The notes below the pieces were generated by a model, which had not been told where the DNA came from, ran no database searches, and was given only the letters and a program-made list of their open reading frames with translations. From NCBI RefSeq assembly GCF_040954645.1, contig NC_092803.1, positions 12,463,230 to 12,527,229 of the forward strand: a stretch of DNA of 64,000 bases, in the 5' to 3' direction. The position numbers and the translations under genes are program-made. How positions within the stretch are numbered: the stretch's first letter is position 1; each line of letters begins with the position of its first letter. The stretch is from Diabrotica undecimpunctata (taxonomy: Eukaryota; Arthropoda; Insecta; Coleoptera; Chrysomelidae). Below, one piece after another: positions 43,106 to 53,539 of this stretch.

Positions 43106-46100
43106 AAACGAAGAAACAAACAGGAATTTTTTGTCACCCCAAGGAATTTATTAAACTGGCAGGAAACAATGAAAAGAGAAATGGAGTTAATTTAAAATTT
43201 GTGGATGGATTTATAAATGAGAAACCAATTAAAATTATGATAGACACAGGCTCTGAAATAACACTGGTCAACAGAAAATTAATCGAAGAAGTAAATTTAA
43301 CAAGTCTAATTTATAAAATACCTAGGGTGAATTTAGTGGGCGCAAATAAACGGACATTGGCAACAATAAATGAAGGTATACGAGTAATGGTACGATTGAA
43401 AAAAAATATGTATGCACTTCAATGTGTAATAATGCCGAATATGTCACATGACATGATTGTAGGCGTTGACGAATTAACGGAAAAACATGTAGTGATCGAC
43501 TTCAAAACCAATACGATGAAAATAACCAAGGAAAAAGAAGAAGAACAGGATAAGGAACAAGAGAAACAAATTACGGACGAATCAGAGAAAGAACAAACGG
43601 TGGAAATGAACCTGGCGACGAAGAAAGGAAAAGGAAGAAAGAGGGGAAAAGGTCTGAAAAAGATCAAAGAAAGAAAAACCTGGGATTCCTCAAAAGATGA
43701 GACGAGCTCAGGAGAAGAAGATGGAAAAATTTTGACAAGAAATAAAAGCAAAACTTGGGATTCCTCAAAAGAAGAGACGAGCCCAACAAAAAAAAACACA
43801 AAGGAAAATGAAGAGGACACAATGGAGACAGTGGTGTTTGAAGAAGACACGGAGTACACGGTGAATATGTGCGAAAAATTTGATGGGAGAGAAAAAAAAT
43901 TGATATGTGGAGAAGGCAAAGAAAATGATTTGCGTATAATTTTAAGAGACTATGAAACGCTGATAAATGAGGAAAACCGAGTGGCCACAAAATACGAGCA
44001 CTCATTTGAGGTGAAAAACTTGAGAAATTTTCGATCGAAGACTTATCCAATTCCTTATAAGTATCGGCAAGAAGTAAAGCAAGAAATCAAAAAAATGTTG
44101 GAAGATCAAATCATTGAGAGATGTGACTCACCCTATATTAACCCAATTGTGATAGTGAAGAAGAGCAGTGGAGAGTTAAGACTCTGTTTAGATGCCCGAA
44201 ATATCAACCAACACACAGTATCACAATATGAATCACCGTTAAATATCGAGGCCATTTTTGGAAGGATCACGGGATCACATATTTTCTCAAAAATTGATCT
44301 AAAGCATAGTTTTTGGTTAATACCTTTGGCTGAAAAGTGTAGAAACTACACTGCCTTTTCAATTGATGGTATAGTATACCGATTTAAGGTAGTTCCGTTT
44401 GGATTACAAAGCGCCTGTGCAGCACTTGTACGAGCTTTGCATACCATTTTGAATCACCATGAAGAGTTCATCGTCCATTACATCGACGATTTATTAATTT
44501 TTTCACAAGATATGCAGAGTCATGTGGAACATATCAAAATAATTTTGAAAGAATTGGACACAGCGGGATTAAAACTAAACATTGAAAAATGTCAATTTTT
44601 TCAAAAGGAAGTGATTTATTTGGGTTTCAAACTTGACACCGAAACTGTAAGTCTAGCCGAGGACAGAGTAAAGCTCATCGACGAATACCCAAGACCAACA
44701 AATCTAAAAACATTGCGAGGGTTTCTCGGTACGATAAATTATTTCAAGAAATTAATTCCCGATTTAAGCCAAAAAGAAATTCCTTTAATAAAATTGTTAA
44801 AGAAAGGGACAAAATGGAATTGGAAAGAAGAACAGGAGGAAGCTTTCAAAATATTGAAACAAGAATTTGCTAAAGGAACAAAAATATATCACCCTATTTA
44901 CAATTTGCCGTTTATACTCCGTACGGATGCGTCGATACAGAAATTTGCAGGAGTGTTGTCGCAAATACAAAACGGCCAAGAGGTTCCGATATGTTTTATA
45001 TCTCGAGTGACTAAAACACATGAGAGAAAATACAGTGTCACCGAGTTGGAATTCGCCAGTGTACTATTTTGCGTAAACAAATTAAGGTTTTACTTATTGG
45101 GAGCTAAATTCACCATCGAAACGGATCATGCAGCATTGATACACATCATGAAGAATCGATTGGTAAATAACAGAATACACAGAGGCATTCTGCTCTTACA
45201 AGAGTATGATTTCCAATTTCGATACATCAAAGGGAAAGACAACATAATAGCTGACGCTTTAACACGGGACGAAGATACAGGAAAAAAGGAGACAATTACA
45301 TTACATGTGGGATTGAATATACTGACACAAGACGAAGGGATATTTTCGTTAAATGAGATAAGGACCGACCAGGAAGGCCTAGAAGAAAGAGAAAAGAGAA
45401 GAGCAGAGCTAGAAAACGAGATATTTTTTAAGAGAATAGACGGAAAGGAATTATATTTAGTGACACCGACATTGGCAGAAAGAATCATCAAGAAACTACA
45501 CGAGGAAAATGGACATATTGGCAGTAGAAAGGTATGGCTTGTATTTAGGGAAAACTACATCAGTCGACAAGATTACCGCATTGCAAAAGAGATCACACAG
45601 AAATGCGAAGTATGCCAGAAATACAAGAGCAGGAATTTTAAAAACGAAAATATTGCAAAGAGCATTGTATCCCGGAACAACCTGGACATTATAGCCATCG
45701 ACATGTTAAGCGATCTAATTGTGACCACGCAAAGGAACAAGCATATTCTGGTGATGGTGGATGTGTTCTCAAAATACGTAAAATTATATAGTTGCCGCAC
45801 CACAAAAGGGGAAGAAATATTGAGAAAAATAGACAATTTCATCGCTACGGTAGGAACCCCAAGAAAAATTTTACTAGACAATGCAACGTACTTCCGAAAT
45901 GATCGTTTCAAGGGACAGCTTAGAGAACGGGGAATCGAGACGAACTTTGTAAGCATCAGGCATCCCCAAAGTAATCCTTCTGAGCGATTTATACAAGAGG
46001 TAACGAAATTTCTTCGCATTGCAACGGATGGTCAACATCGGCGATGGGACAGAAAATTGGGAGAAATAGAGATGTACCTAAATTCCATGCCAAGTACAGT

Positions 46101-46482
46101 AACGAAAGAAACACCAGAATACATCATGAAAGGCGTCATGCCGATAAGACCGTGGGAAGATCCAGAACAAAGAGAGTATCGACAGGTTATAGAAACCGTT
46201 CAGAGGAGATTAAGAAGAAGCAATGAGAAATACATCCAGAGACAGGGTCATAATAGGAAACGAAGACCAGTAACTTTCCAAAAGGGTGACAAAGTAATGG
46301 TAAGAGCATTAAGAATGTCAAATCTTCAGACCGGTATTTGCGCAAAATTGATGCCTGTTTTCGAAGGGCCATACATAGTAAACAACGAAGATGGAGTAAA
46401 CAGCTATGAGTTGAAACATATGGATTCTGAAAAGATCAGAGGTATTTATAATATCCATGATGTATATAAATATCACGAATGA
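43051..46482 (+). CDS. Pol polyprotein of the Ty3/gypsy element
   Basis: About 1140 codons, in the -1 frame relative to gag; the open overlap is 43051-43105, so Pol is probably made by -1 frameshifting, although no classical slippery heptamer was seen. Domain order is as follows. The protease has MIDTGSEITLV (DTG active site, near residue 55). A long, highly charged linker carries two copies of KTWDSSK-ETS (about residues 195-235). Reverse transcriptase has HYIDDLLIFS (near 466). RNase H has LRTDASIQKFAGVL (near 618) and ADALTR. The integrase has HHCC zinc binding (HEENGHIGS...CEVCQKYK, near 805-850) and DDE residues in IAIDMLSD, LLDNATYF and HPQSNPSERF. PR-RT-RH-IN order defines Ty3/gypsy. 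The protein appears intact. Confidence 0.93.
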   Translation, partial: RERKHRRTTGVFSRRRSLKTKKQTGIFCHPKEFIKLAGNNEKRNGVNLKFVDGFINEKPIKIMIDTGSEITLVNRKLIEEVNLTSLIYKIPRVNLVGANKRTLATINEGIRVMVRLKKNMYALQCVIMPNMSHDMIVGVDELTEKHVVIDFKTNTMKITKEKEEEQDKEQEKQITDESEKEQTVEMNLATKKGKGRKRGKGLKKIKERKTWDSSKDETSSGEEDGKILTRNKSKTWDSSKEETSPTKKNTKENEEDTMETVVFEEDTEYTVNMCEKFDGREKKLICGEGKENDLRIILRDYETLINEENRVATKYEHSFEVKNLRNFRSKTYPIPYKYRQEVKQEIKKMLEDQIIERCDSPYINPIVIVKKSSGELRLCLDARNINQHTVSQYESPLNIEAIFGRITGSHIFSKIDLKHSFWLIPLAEKCRNYTAFSIDGIVYRFKVVPFGLQSACAALVRALHTILNHHEEFIVHYIDDLLIFSQDMQSHVEHIKIILKELDTAGLKLNIEKCQFFQKEVIYLGFKLDTETVSLAEDRVKLIDEYPRPTNLKTLRGFLGTINYFKKLIPDLSQKEIPLIKLLKKGTKWNWKEEQEEAFKILKQEFAKGTKIYHPIYNLPFILRTDASIQKFAGVLSQIQNGQEVPICFISRVTKTHERKYSVTELEFASVLFCVNKLRFYLLGAKFTIETDHAALIHIMKNRLVNNRIHRGILLLQEYDFQFRYIKGKDNIIADALTRDEDTGKKETITLHVGLNILTQDEGIFSLNEIRTDQEGLEEREKRRAELENEIFFKRIDGKELYLVTPTLAERIIKKLHEENGHIGSRKVWLVFRENYISRQDYRIAKEITQKCEVCQKYKSRNFKNENIAKSIVSRNNLDIIAIDMLSDLIVTTQRNKHILVMVDVFSKYVKLYSCRTTKGEEILRKIDNFIATVGTPRKILLDNATYFRNDRFKGQLRERGIETNFVSIRHPQSNPSERFIQEVTKFLRIATDGQHRRWDRKLGEIEMYLNSMPSTVTKETPEYIMKGVMPIRPWEDPEQREYRQVIETVQRRLRRSNEKYIQRQGHNRKRRPVTFQKGDKVMVRALRMSNLQTGICAKLMPVFEGPYIVNNEDGVNSYELKHMDSEKIRGIYNIHDVYKYHE

Positions 46483-46611
46483 AGATTTAAATTTGTATAA
46501 AGTAGATAGTAGGATAGGATAATACGTAGCATAAGTACAGATAGCATACAGGAAGTGCGTTTATTTTGCCTCGAGAAAATTTAGTTGCATAAATTGATAA
46601 ATTTTATCGAT

Positions 46612-46627
46612 TACAAAGGCGGGGATT
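46612..46627 (+). promoter_or_regulatory. Polypurine tract
   Basis: AAAGGCGGGGAT lies immediately before the right LTR. It is mostly purine and is in the required place for plus-strand priming. Confidence 0.65.
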
Positions 46628-48030
46628 TGTTGTACTTTTGAATGTCCATAAGCAATAAAAAACCGATATACAAATTTTATTACTTCAATAAAAATTAAAA
46701 TTATTGATATTTCATAAAGACACGGGCATATGAATTTTCAAACATCCTGTATAAGACAAAATATGTATTTTAAGTTGTTCGAAGAATTGTTCATTAGGCC
46801 TCAGAGACAAGACTTTCAAATATTATCGATAAGAAATTTAAATAAGTCGGTTATTGTGAAATGGTTTTACCCGGAATAAAAGTGTATTATAGAAAGTGTT
46901 GAACAATGGACCGGGATTTGCGGTGGTTTTCTCCCCGAAAGATTATATCGGTAAAAGTTTATTAACAAAAGACATTGAATTGAGAAACAGGTATCGTTTG
47001 TAGCTATTAGTAAGAAATATTTGTAAAGTAGATAGATTTAGTTAGAATAATTAAAGAAGATTTGTTTTCTGGAATTACCCGAATGACGTTTTATAGAGAG
47101 AGTTGGGTGGTAACGATATACTCACAAGAGGTGGATGATTTTTATTGGTCAAATTTTGAATGCAAGGAGGTTTGGTTTTGGCTATGAGATAGGAGAGAGA
47201 AAAAAAGGTCAGTTAGTCAGTTTTCGTCGTCCAAGAAGGAAGGAGCTTTGTGATTTGTGTTTGTTTGAAGTCCCGAAGACGTAATTTACCGGGTGTGTTT
47301 ATTTGCGGTGTAAAAGCTGACCAGTGTGAGGAACGGGGTACAGAGAGATAGAAAACCAAAGGGCATAAGAATATTAATAGCAGACGAAGCCGGAAACATT
47401 TGGAGATACAAGGACAGATAGGAGAAAGGTGTACGTCATCTGGACCACAATAGGAGCAGAAGCAGAGAAAGGATTTTTTTGTTGTGGCGTGGCCATAGAA
47501 TTGCAACGGCAGAGAAGGAAAGGTCAGTCAAATTTCATTAGAGCCGGAGTGTGATTTTCATTTATTAATTAAATAAATTGAATAAATAATAGAGACAGTT
47601 AATTTTGCGATCACTTAAAAAAAAAAGGAATTATAAAAAGAGCTTAGTTATAACACATATTAAAAATCAATGTAAAATAACATTTGGGTCCATGATAGAA
47701 AACAACTTCTCATATATTTAAAGTTAGTATATTGCAAATATTACAGGATTGATTGTTGTATAAAATTTCATTAAAATAAAGGACATCTCACATATAGTTC
47801 AGTTGAAATTCTATGTATTTTATTCAGGTCATATTACCTATCCCGATTAGGACGCCAATTCGAAAATATTTTGAATCCACGATCAAAGGTAAATCGTACA
47901 ATTTAAATAGCCTGAGATTGTAATTAATTAATGCTGATTTATTGTGATTAATTGGAGATTAGTTCATTTAATAAATATAGACAGGATTTTTCTTAAGTAA
48001 GCAATATAATACAATTTAAATAGCATAACA
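46628..48030 (+). repeat. Right LTR
   Basis: 1403 bp, the same sequence as the left LTR apart from one fewer A in a run near 47617. It begins TGTTGTAC and ends GCATAACA, followed by TA repeats. Confidence 0.95.
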
Positions 48031-48078
48031 ATATATATATATATATATATACAAAGATATTAGTTAGAAATATCTTAC

Positions 48079-48783
48079 CATGTATAACTTTATCCAGGTA
48101 ATGCATATCCATGACAGCTTCATACGTAACTTGATTGTCGTGTTTTTTTAATACAGAAATAATTTCTTGTCTTAAACGTTCTTGAATATCTGGATTCAAA
48201 GCTAGCTCCAGAAGCGCAAATGTCATTGTAGTTGCTGATGTTTCAAAACCAGCAATGAAAAATACAAAACATTGTGCAGCTAGTTCATTAAAAGTAAGAA
48301 AATGTCCATCAGCGTTTTTACTATCTTCTTCGCTAAATATCAAATGGTCATCAGCAACTTTTCCCCTATTTTTTAACTGTAGCAGTAAATGCATGAAATC
48401 TTTTCTATAAATATTATTCTTTTCCCTATAATTAACAGTAATATCTACTACACCCATAAAGAAATCTTCCACCTCTGGATTCATTTGTTTGAATTTAATC
48501 ATTGTTAGAAAATTTCTCGGTATTGTCGTAGCTAAAACATTTCTTATTCTTGTATAAGCTGTTTGAGTGAATATTTTTCTTCCAAATTGTCTAAATTCAG
48601 AATCAGGATTCTTAAGACTGTTGCAGTCGATACCAAAAGCGACGGACCCGATGACGTCTGTGGTGAATCTCGAGGCTACTTCTTTCATGTCAACGGCATC
48701 TTGTAGTTTAGCGTAACTCGTGAGGATATCCCTTAGGCCTTCGGTACATGCCACCATTGTAGAGAACATCATCTTCATTTTGC
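48079..48783 (-). CDS. CYP6-like cytochrome P450, exon 2 (central domain)
   Basis: Residues 142-376. It opens after an AG acceptor (48785-48784) and ends at a GT donor (48078-48077), both phase 1. It reads GKMKMMFSTMVACTEGL at the start of the D helix side, FTTDVIGSVAFGIDCNSLKN, and the I helix with CFVFFIAGFETSATT, where AGFET (about residues 319-323) is the oxygen-activation motif A-G-x-E/D-T. It ends just before the K helix with DMHYLDKVIH. Length and motif spacing are normal for insect CYP6 proteins. The right LTR of the gypsy element ends only about 50 bases past its donor. Confidence 0.95.
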
Positions 48784-48859
48784 CTAAGAAATATAATAAA
48801 AATAAAAACTGATCATATATAGCACATATTAAACAATACATATTAAAATAATTTCGGTG

Positions 48860-49225
48860 AATTTTAAAAAAAGAAAAAAGATGGAAAGTTCGGCAAAAAG
48901 GTTGAAGAAGGATAAAGAAAACAAAGTCCTTATATATTTTATTGATTTGCTTTTGTCATTCGAAAATTAAAAAAAAGAATCGGGAAAAGGAAAAAACACG
49001 ATATCAAAAAAGATATTGAAACGCTCAAAAGGAATAACAATAGATTACATAAAAGTCTTATAAGAGAAATTTCCAGTCCACTTAAGATTGCTGTTAACGA
49101 TAATTCCGAGATATTTAACCTCATCTTAGACAGAGAGTGATGTTCCATTGTCGAAGTTTGGGGCTAGAGAAACCTCTAGTTTATCATATAAACTTTTTCA
49201 AAATGTGAATACTGAAAATATAGAT
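48860..49225. other. Intron 1 sequence with no recognised gene
   Basis: AT-rich. A minus-strand frame in this stretch shows no family resemblance. Confidence 0.4.
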
Positions 49226-49227
49226 TA

Positions 49228-50767
49228 TCACATATTTATTTTTGCTAATAGTATATATTTTTTTTTCCCGGTTTTGTGTAGCGTTCTCCGCCTTCCGGTT
49301 CCCAGTTTCCAGCTACGTCGGTCATTCCATTCGCCAGGGTGAAGGTTTCTTTCCGACATTGCCTTCTGAATGCCGCCCAGCCAGGATTGTTTTGGGGTTT
49401 CTCTCTTCCTTCTTTCCCTTGGCGTCCATTTTAAAATTTGGTTTGGCAGCCTGTCGTCGTCCATTCTTTTCACATGACCATACCAGATCAGTTGTCTCCT
49501 TTGAATTTCGTCAATGATGGTTGACTTGACTGCCATTATATTTCTGATATGGTCATTTTGTATTTTATCAAGCCTTGATTTTCTAGCTGATCTTCTCCAC
49601 AAGTTCATTTCCAATGCAAGTAGGCGTCGCTCAAGGGATTTAGTAAGATGCCATGTTTCGCATCCATAGAGCACTTTTAAATATGGAGTTAAAGAGGAGA
49701 TGCTTTCTTTGATTTGATAGTTCTTTTGACCATAGCATCGGGTTTAGGCATCCTATCACCCTTTTTCCTTTCACGATTCTTTGCTCTATCTCTTTTTCGG
49801 TGCGCCCACTCTTGTTGATTGTTGTTCCCAAATATATATATTCCTCACAGTTCTTGATTGTTTCATGTTCGTTGACCATTAGATCTTCTACTTCATTCCC
49901 GATGCATAAGTATCGCGTTTTGTTTCTATTTACAGAGAGGCCCCATTCTTCATATGTTTTAGAAAACCGTCTCGTCATGAATTCTAAATCTTCCTTGTCT
50001 GCTGCCACTACTACTTGGTCGTCCGCAAAATGTAGAGTGTATAATGTTGTATCGTCGTCAAGTTGGATCCCCATTCCTGAACATGATCTTCTCCAGTGTT
50101 TTAGTGCTTCATTTAAATAGATCTTAAATAGTATTGGAGAGAGGCAGCATCCTTGTTGTAAGCCTTTTGTTACTGGAAATTCTTCTGATAAGGTGTTGTT
50201 TAGTTTGATTTTTGATGATGCTTTATTGTATAATTGTTTGACTGTGGCGATGATCGTGCTATTTAATGAAGATCGTTCAAGAGACTGCGACAGCTTTCTC
50301 ACAGGAATCGTGTCATATGCTTTTGTGAGATCCACAAATAAAAGATGTATTTCCTGGTTTCTTGCAACTGTCTTTTCATTCAGTTGTGTTAGGGTAAATA
50401 TGTGGTCTACGCAAGATCTTCCAGCTCTAAATCCTGCTTGCTGTTCAATTTCATGAGGTTCGTATTCTTTCTCAATCATGTTTTTTAAGATTTTACCAAA
50501 CAGCCTGCTAAAGGTACTGGTGACAGAGATACATCTGTAGTTTCCGCAAATATCTTTTGGACCTTTTTTGTGAATTGGAGTAATCCATGCTTCTTTCCAA
50601 CTATTCGGGATTTCTTCCCCATTTAAGTATCTTGTGAATAGCACTTTAAGATAGCCTATTAGTTTTGGTGTTCCGTTTTTTAGAAGTTCTGCTGGTATGT
50701 TCTCCGGCCCGGATGCTTTGTTATTCTTCATCGATTTAAGCGCTTGTTGTATTTGTTCTTCTTCCAT
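49228..50767 (-). pseudogene. LINE reverse transcriptase with one frameshift
   Basis: From ATG at 50767 the frame carries ALKSMKNNKASGPENIP, AWITPIHKKGPKDICGNYR, EQQAGFRAGRSCVDHIF, LLFVDLTKAYDTIP (motif A), VTKGLQQGCCLSPILF (motif B), LHFADDQVVVAADKEDLEF (motif C, FADD rather than YADD), and YIYLGTTINKSG. Near 49660 the frame shifts, and the continuation (LYGCETWHLTKSLERRL, then WYGHVKRMDDDRLPNQIL) is in another frame to about 49228. The protein would otherwise be about 510 residues. Confidence 0.85.
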
Positions 50768-50797
50768 GTTTACATATTCACCTTGTACTCGTATTCG

Positions 50798-51860
50798 TTA
50801 AGGTGAGTCAGTATTATAAATATCTCTGTCTTCATTCAGTTCCCTTGCGTAATGATCTTTCCATGTATCTATCTGGATGGGCTGTATTAGATTTATATTT
50901 GATCTGTCGGTTTTCAGGGTTTTTATTAGTTTCCATGCCGCTGATGATCGCGCTCCTCCGATGTAACAGTCAACTTCTTTACATTTTGCATCCCATGTTT
51001 CATTTTTGTTGTTCCTTGTCATATCTTTAAATATTCTTTGCTGTTCTTTGTATATTTCTTTATCTTCAAGATTCTTAGTGTTCAGCCATCTTTTGTAAGC
51101 TTCCTGTTTCTTATTTCTTTGCTCTTCAAGCTGTGTATTCCAAGTGATTTTTCCCGCTGATCTGTTGACTGTTCTGGTTTCTTTGCCTAGAGCTTCTTGG
51201 GCTGCGTGGTGAATACAGTCAGTTATATGTTCGTATAATTGGTTGGTTTCAGCAGTTAGGTATTCCTCGAGTAGTTTTTCGTTTAATCTACTTTGGTATA
51301 AGATTTTAGTGCTATATTCTTGTAGGCTTCTGACATTATATCTCTTCAGATTTATATCAGTTCCTTTTGGAGTGTTGATGCTTTCAACGTGTCGGTTAAA
51401 TGGAATCAGAGTCTTAGCCGCAACCAAATAATGGTCAGATCCACATTCCTTACCCCTGTAAGCCCTAATGTCCTGGATGTTTAATTTAGTGTTTTGTTTT
51501 GTAATGACATAGTCGATAATAGATTTTATGTTTCTAGTGTCTTGGTGCCAAGTGTATTTATGTATATCTCTATGTTTGAAATAACCGTTCTATATTCTTA
51601 GCTGGTGTTGTTGGCATAATTCAATTAGTCGTCTACCATTATCATTTTCAGCCTCTTCACTATATCTTCCGATTACAGGATCTTTCTCCCTTTTTCCTAC
51701 TCTCGAGTTAAAATCCCCCAGAAGTATTATTTCTCTCTGGTTTCCCACTTTTATAAGGGTTTCGTTTAGTAGGTCATAAAATTGATCTTTTTCTGCTAGA
51801 TTTGCGTCATCGTTTACACCATATATTCCTATAATTGTTAATTTATGTCCTTTTTTAAAT
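50798..51860 (-). pseudogene. LINE endonuclease end and linker
   Basis: The end of an AP-endonuclease domain is visible (GIYGVNDDANLAEKDQFYD, GDFNSRVGKREKD, then after a stop SIIDYVITKQN and SDHYLVAAK). A charged linker (ITDCIHHAAQEALGKETR, KKQEAYKRWLNTKN) follows, leading to the polymerase. The SDH motif is the last catalytic part of this nuclease family. Confidence 0.75.
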
Positions 51861-51934
51861 TTTAGTCAGTATCTTTACAATTGTTACAATTGTGCAAAAT
51901 ATGATGGTTTTATATAATTTGTGAACTAAACTGC

Positions 51935-52085
51935 CATTAGTCGTACTTTCTGCGCAACAATTTGGAAATACTCGATTTTCAACATTGTCTCATTAAAAGG
52001 CAGTTTATTGTTAGTTAACCAATCTTTTGTTTCATTCTTGGTTGAAGACATGTTTGGTGCTTTCTCTAGCAACATGCATTATCAA
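51935..52085 (-). pseudogene. DDE_3-type transposase fragment, second copy
   Basis: The minus strand codes for LLEKAPNMSSTKNETKDWLT then NNKLPFNETMLKIEYFQIV. It is the same peptide as in the copy at 19210-19530, more completely preserved at its C-terminal end. It lies in intron 1 beside the LINE. Confidence 0.6.
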
Positions 52086-52334
52086 TTTTAACTAGGGATG
52101 GTTCAGACAAAATTTTTAATAATTGTATTTCAAATCACAATAAAAAAATTGCTTGATTCATTTCCCCTTGGTAGTTCATTACGAGCATGAAGAATAACGT
52201 ATCTATAAAAAAATATTTCAGCAGCTTTATGTTTTCAATGTGATTAAATATATGACCGTTTTTCATGAGTTTTAATGAATAAATATGTATGTTATAACAC
52301 GACTCTTTTTTAATAACTAACTCTAAATAATATC

Positions 52335-52578
52335 TAACGAATACAATACTTGGGTCATGCGTTGAGAGGTGAAAGATATGAATTACTCCAAATCATATTG
52401 GAAGGTAGAGTTCAGGGCAAAAGATCAGTTAGAAGACGCCAGAACTCGCGGCTGAAAGAACTGAGGACATGGTTTGACCGCTCATCCATAGAAATCTTTC
52501 GTGCAGAAGTTTTCAAAGCTACAATTGCTATTTGAATCGCAAACCTTCGAAAGGAGACGGCGCAATAAGAAGAAGAAC
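52335..52578 (+). mobile_element. LINE 3' fragment with 7-bp target duplication
   Basis: TAATATC at 52328-52334 and 52579-52585 flanks a piece coding for QYLGHALRGERYELLQIIL then EGRVQGKRSVRRR and FRAEVFKATIAI. It ends in an aagaagaagaa tail. It is the fourth and shortest copy of the QGKIKGKR LINE family, in intron 1. Confidence 0.75.
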
Positions 52579-52871
52579 TAATATCGTATGTATTTTATCT
52601 ACGTTTGATGCACGCACAACCTTCATAATTTCTGTTTAAAAGTCACTTTGTTGAAGAAGAAAAGAAAGAAAATGTCCAGACAAATTAAATGTCGAAAAAT
52701 ATAAAGACATTAATAAAATTTAAATTAAAACTGTAAAAATGAAAGACGTAATTAAAGAAAACTTAAATAATATCTGTAGGAAAAAATATTACAGAACCTG
52801 ATAAAATGTGCAAGGACGTAGAAGGCTAAAAGAGAGGAAATTATTACCAAAGTATGCTAATACTTACTTAC

Positions 52872-53295
52872 CAGAAGTAAACGTTGGAGTTAACTTAGTC
52901 CTCAGTCTCCTCCATTTATCATCCTCTAAAGCGAAAAGATGTCCCGTCAAAGGATCAACTTCTTCATTCACGTAAAACCCATGATTCACAAAGTTGTTGA
53001 AATCTTTCTGCAAAATATTCTTGATGATATCCAGATCCAGAGGCATGTATGTAGGTCTTAACATGACGTAGATTCCACCATGCTTCAGCCCTCTCGACTT
53101 AAAGTTGTTGTATAGCTTTGTGTGGCAATCCCCAAACGAGGAATTTCTCGTGATAAAATCTTTGGCGTTTCCATATACTAGATGTACGGGCTCGATTTGT
53201 TCTAGTCCAATTCGTTTCCAGTATGTCAATTTAAATTTTATATATAAATATGCAATCGCTGCTGCTATTGCAGTGAAGACTATCAGTGAGATCAT
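52872..53295 (-). CDS. CYP6-like cytochrome P450, exon 1 (start; microsomal monooxygenase)
   Basis: The gene encodes a 515-residue P450 in four exons (424, 705, 252 and 167 nt; total 1548 nt, in frame). The start is the ATG at 53295; the longer open frame begins at GTG. Residues 1-20 (MISLIVFTAIAAAIAYLYIK) form the membrane anchor of an endoplasmic-reticulum P450. FKLTYWKRIGLEQIEPVH is the linker typical of CYP6 proteins, and the C helix carries WRRLR (residues 128-132), which binds a haem propionate. The exon ends in TFTSG at a GT donor (52871-52870). Family knowledge: CYP6 enzymes are NADPH-dependent monooxygenases, often acting on plant toxins and insecticides; the substrate here is unknown. 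The CYP6 subfamily is not assigned. Confidence 0.95.
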
Positions 53296-53304
53296 TTTTG
53301 TTAG

Positions 53305-53351
53305 CACTGATGGAATGAGACTAAAAAATGTGCTTGATAAGTATAAATATA
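53305..53351 (-). promoter_or_regulatory. Candidate P450 core promoter
   Basis: On the minus strand, TATATTTATA (53351-53342) lies about 30 bases upstream of TCATTC (53318-53313), which fits the arthropod initiator TCAKTY. Transcription from 53316 would give a 5' leader of about 21 bases. A second initiator-like TCAGT lies at 53309-53305. Confidence 0.4.
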
Positions 53352-53539
53352 TTGTTATTAGTTTTGATTATTTAAATATTAGCTATAGATTTTCTGGAAT
53401 ATCATAATTGTTTTTTTTTACGAGATAAGATGCCAACACATCTTATCTCGTTTATAATAGATTGTACAATGTAACATGTAACAATTACGTAAAAAATAGT
53501 ATAAAACGTCATATATAACAATAAAACATTTATACGAGA

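Larger units (their letters stand above)
40053..48030 (+). mobile_element. Full-length Ty3/gypsy LTR retrotransposon
   Basis: The element has two nearly identical LTRs of about 1.4 kb, a primer-binding-like site three bases after the left LTR, gag and pol ORFs without stops, and a purine-rich tract before the right LTR. Total length is 7978 bp. There is no third ORF after pol; the space from 46483 to the right LTR is only about 145 bases, so no envelope gene is present. It lies in intron 2 of the P450 gene, on the opposite strand. The almost identical LTRs and open frames mean a recent insertion. Confidence 0.95.
49228..51869 (-). mobile_element. Degraded LINE (FADDQ family) in intron 1
   Basis: This is the longest copy of the family also found at 9012-10120, in the same orientation as the P450 gene. 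From right to left the minus strand codes for the end of an endonuclease domain (IILLGDFNSRVGKRE near 51740, SDHYLVAAK near 51440), a linker, reverse transcriptase and a C-terminal basic region. Breaks are a stop near 51596, a stop near 50797 and a frameshift around 49640-49674. The 5' half of the endonuclease is missing, so the copy is 5'-truncated and inactive. Confidence 0.85.

Noticed and set aside
43419..44050. Long minus-strand frames across the pol linker
   Set aside because: They are shadows of the acidic, purine-rich coding sequence of pol; no family resemblance.
46483..46627. Envelope gene downstream of pol
   Set aside because: Only about 145 bases separate the pol stop codon from the right LTR, with no open frame of useful length.
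47993..48078. Extension of the exon 2 frame (KIFLTNIFVYIYI)
   Set aside because: Intron sequence after the GT donor, running into TA repeats and the LTR end.
53296..53307. Upstream P450 start giving four extra residues
   Set aside because: The codon at 53307 is GTG; the first ATG in frame is at 53295.
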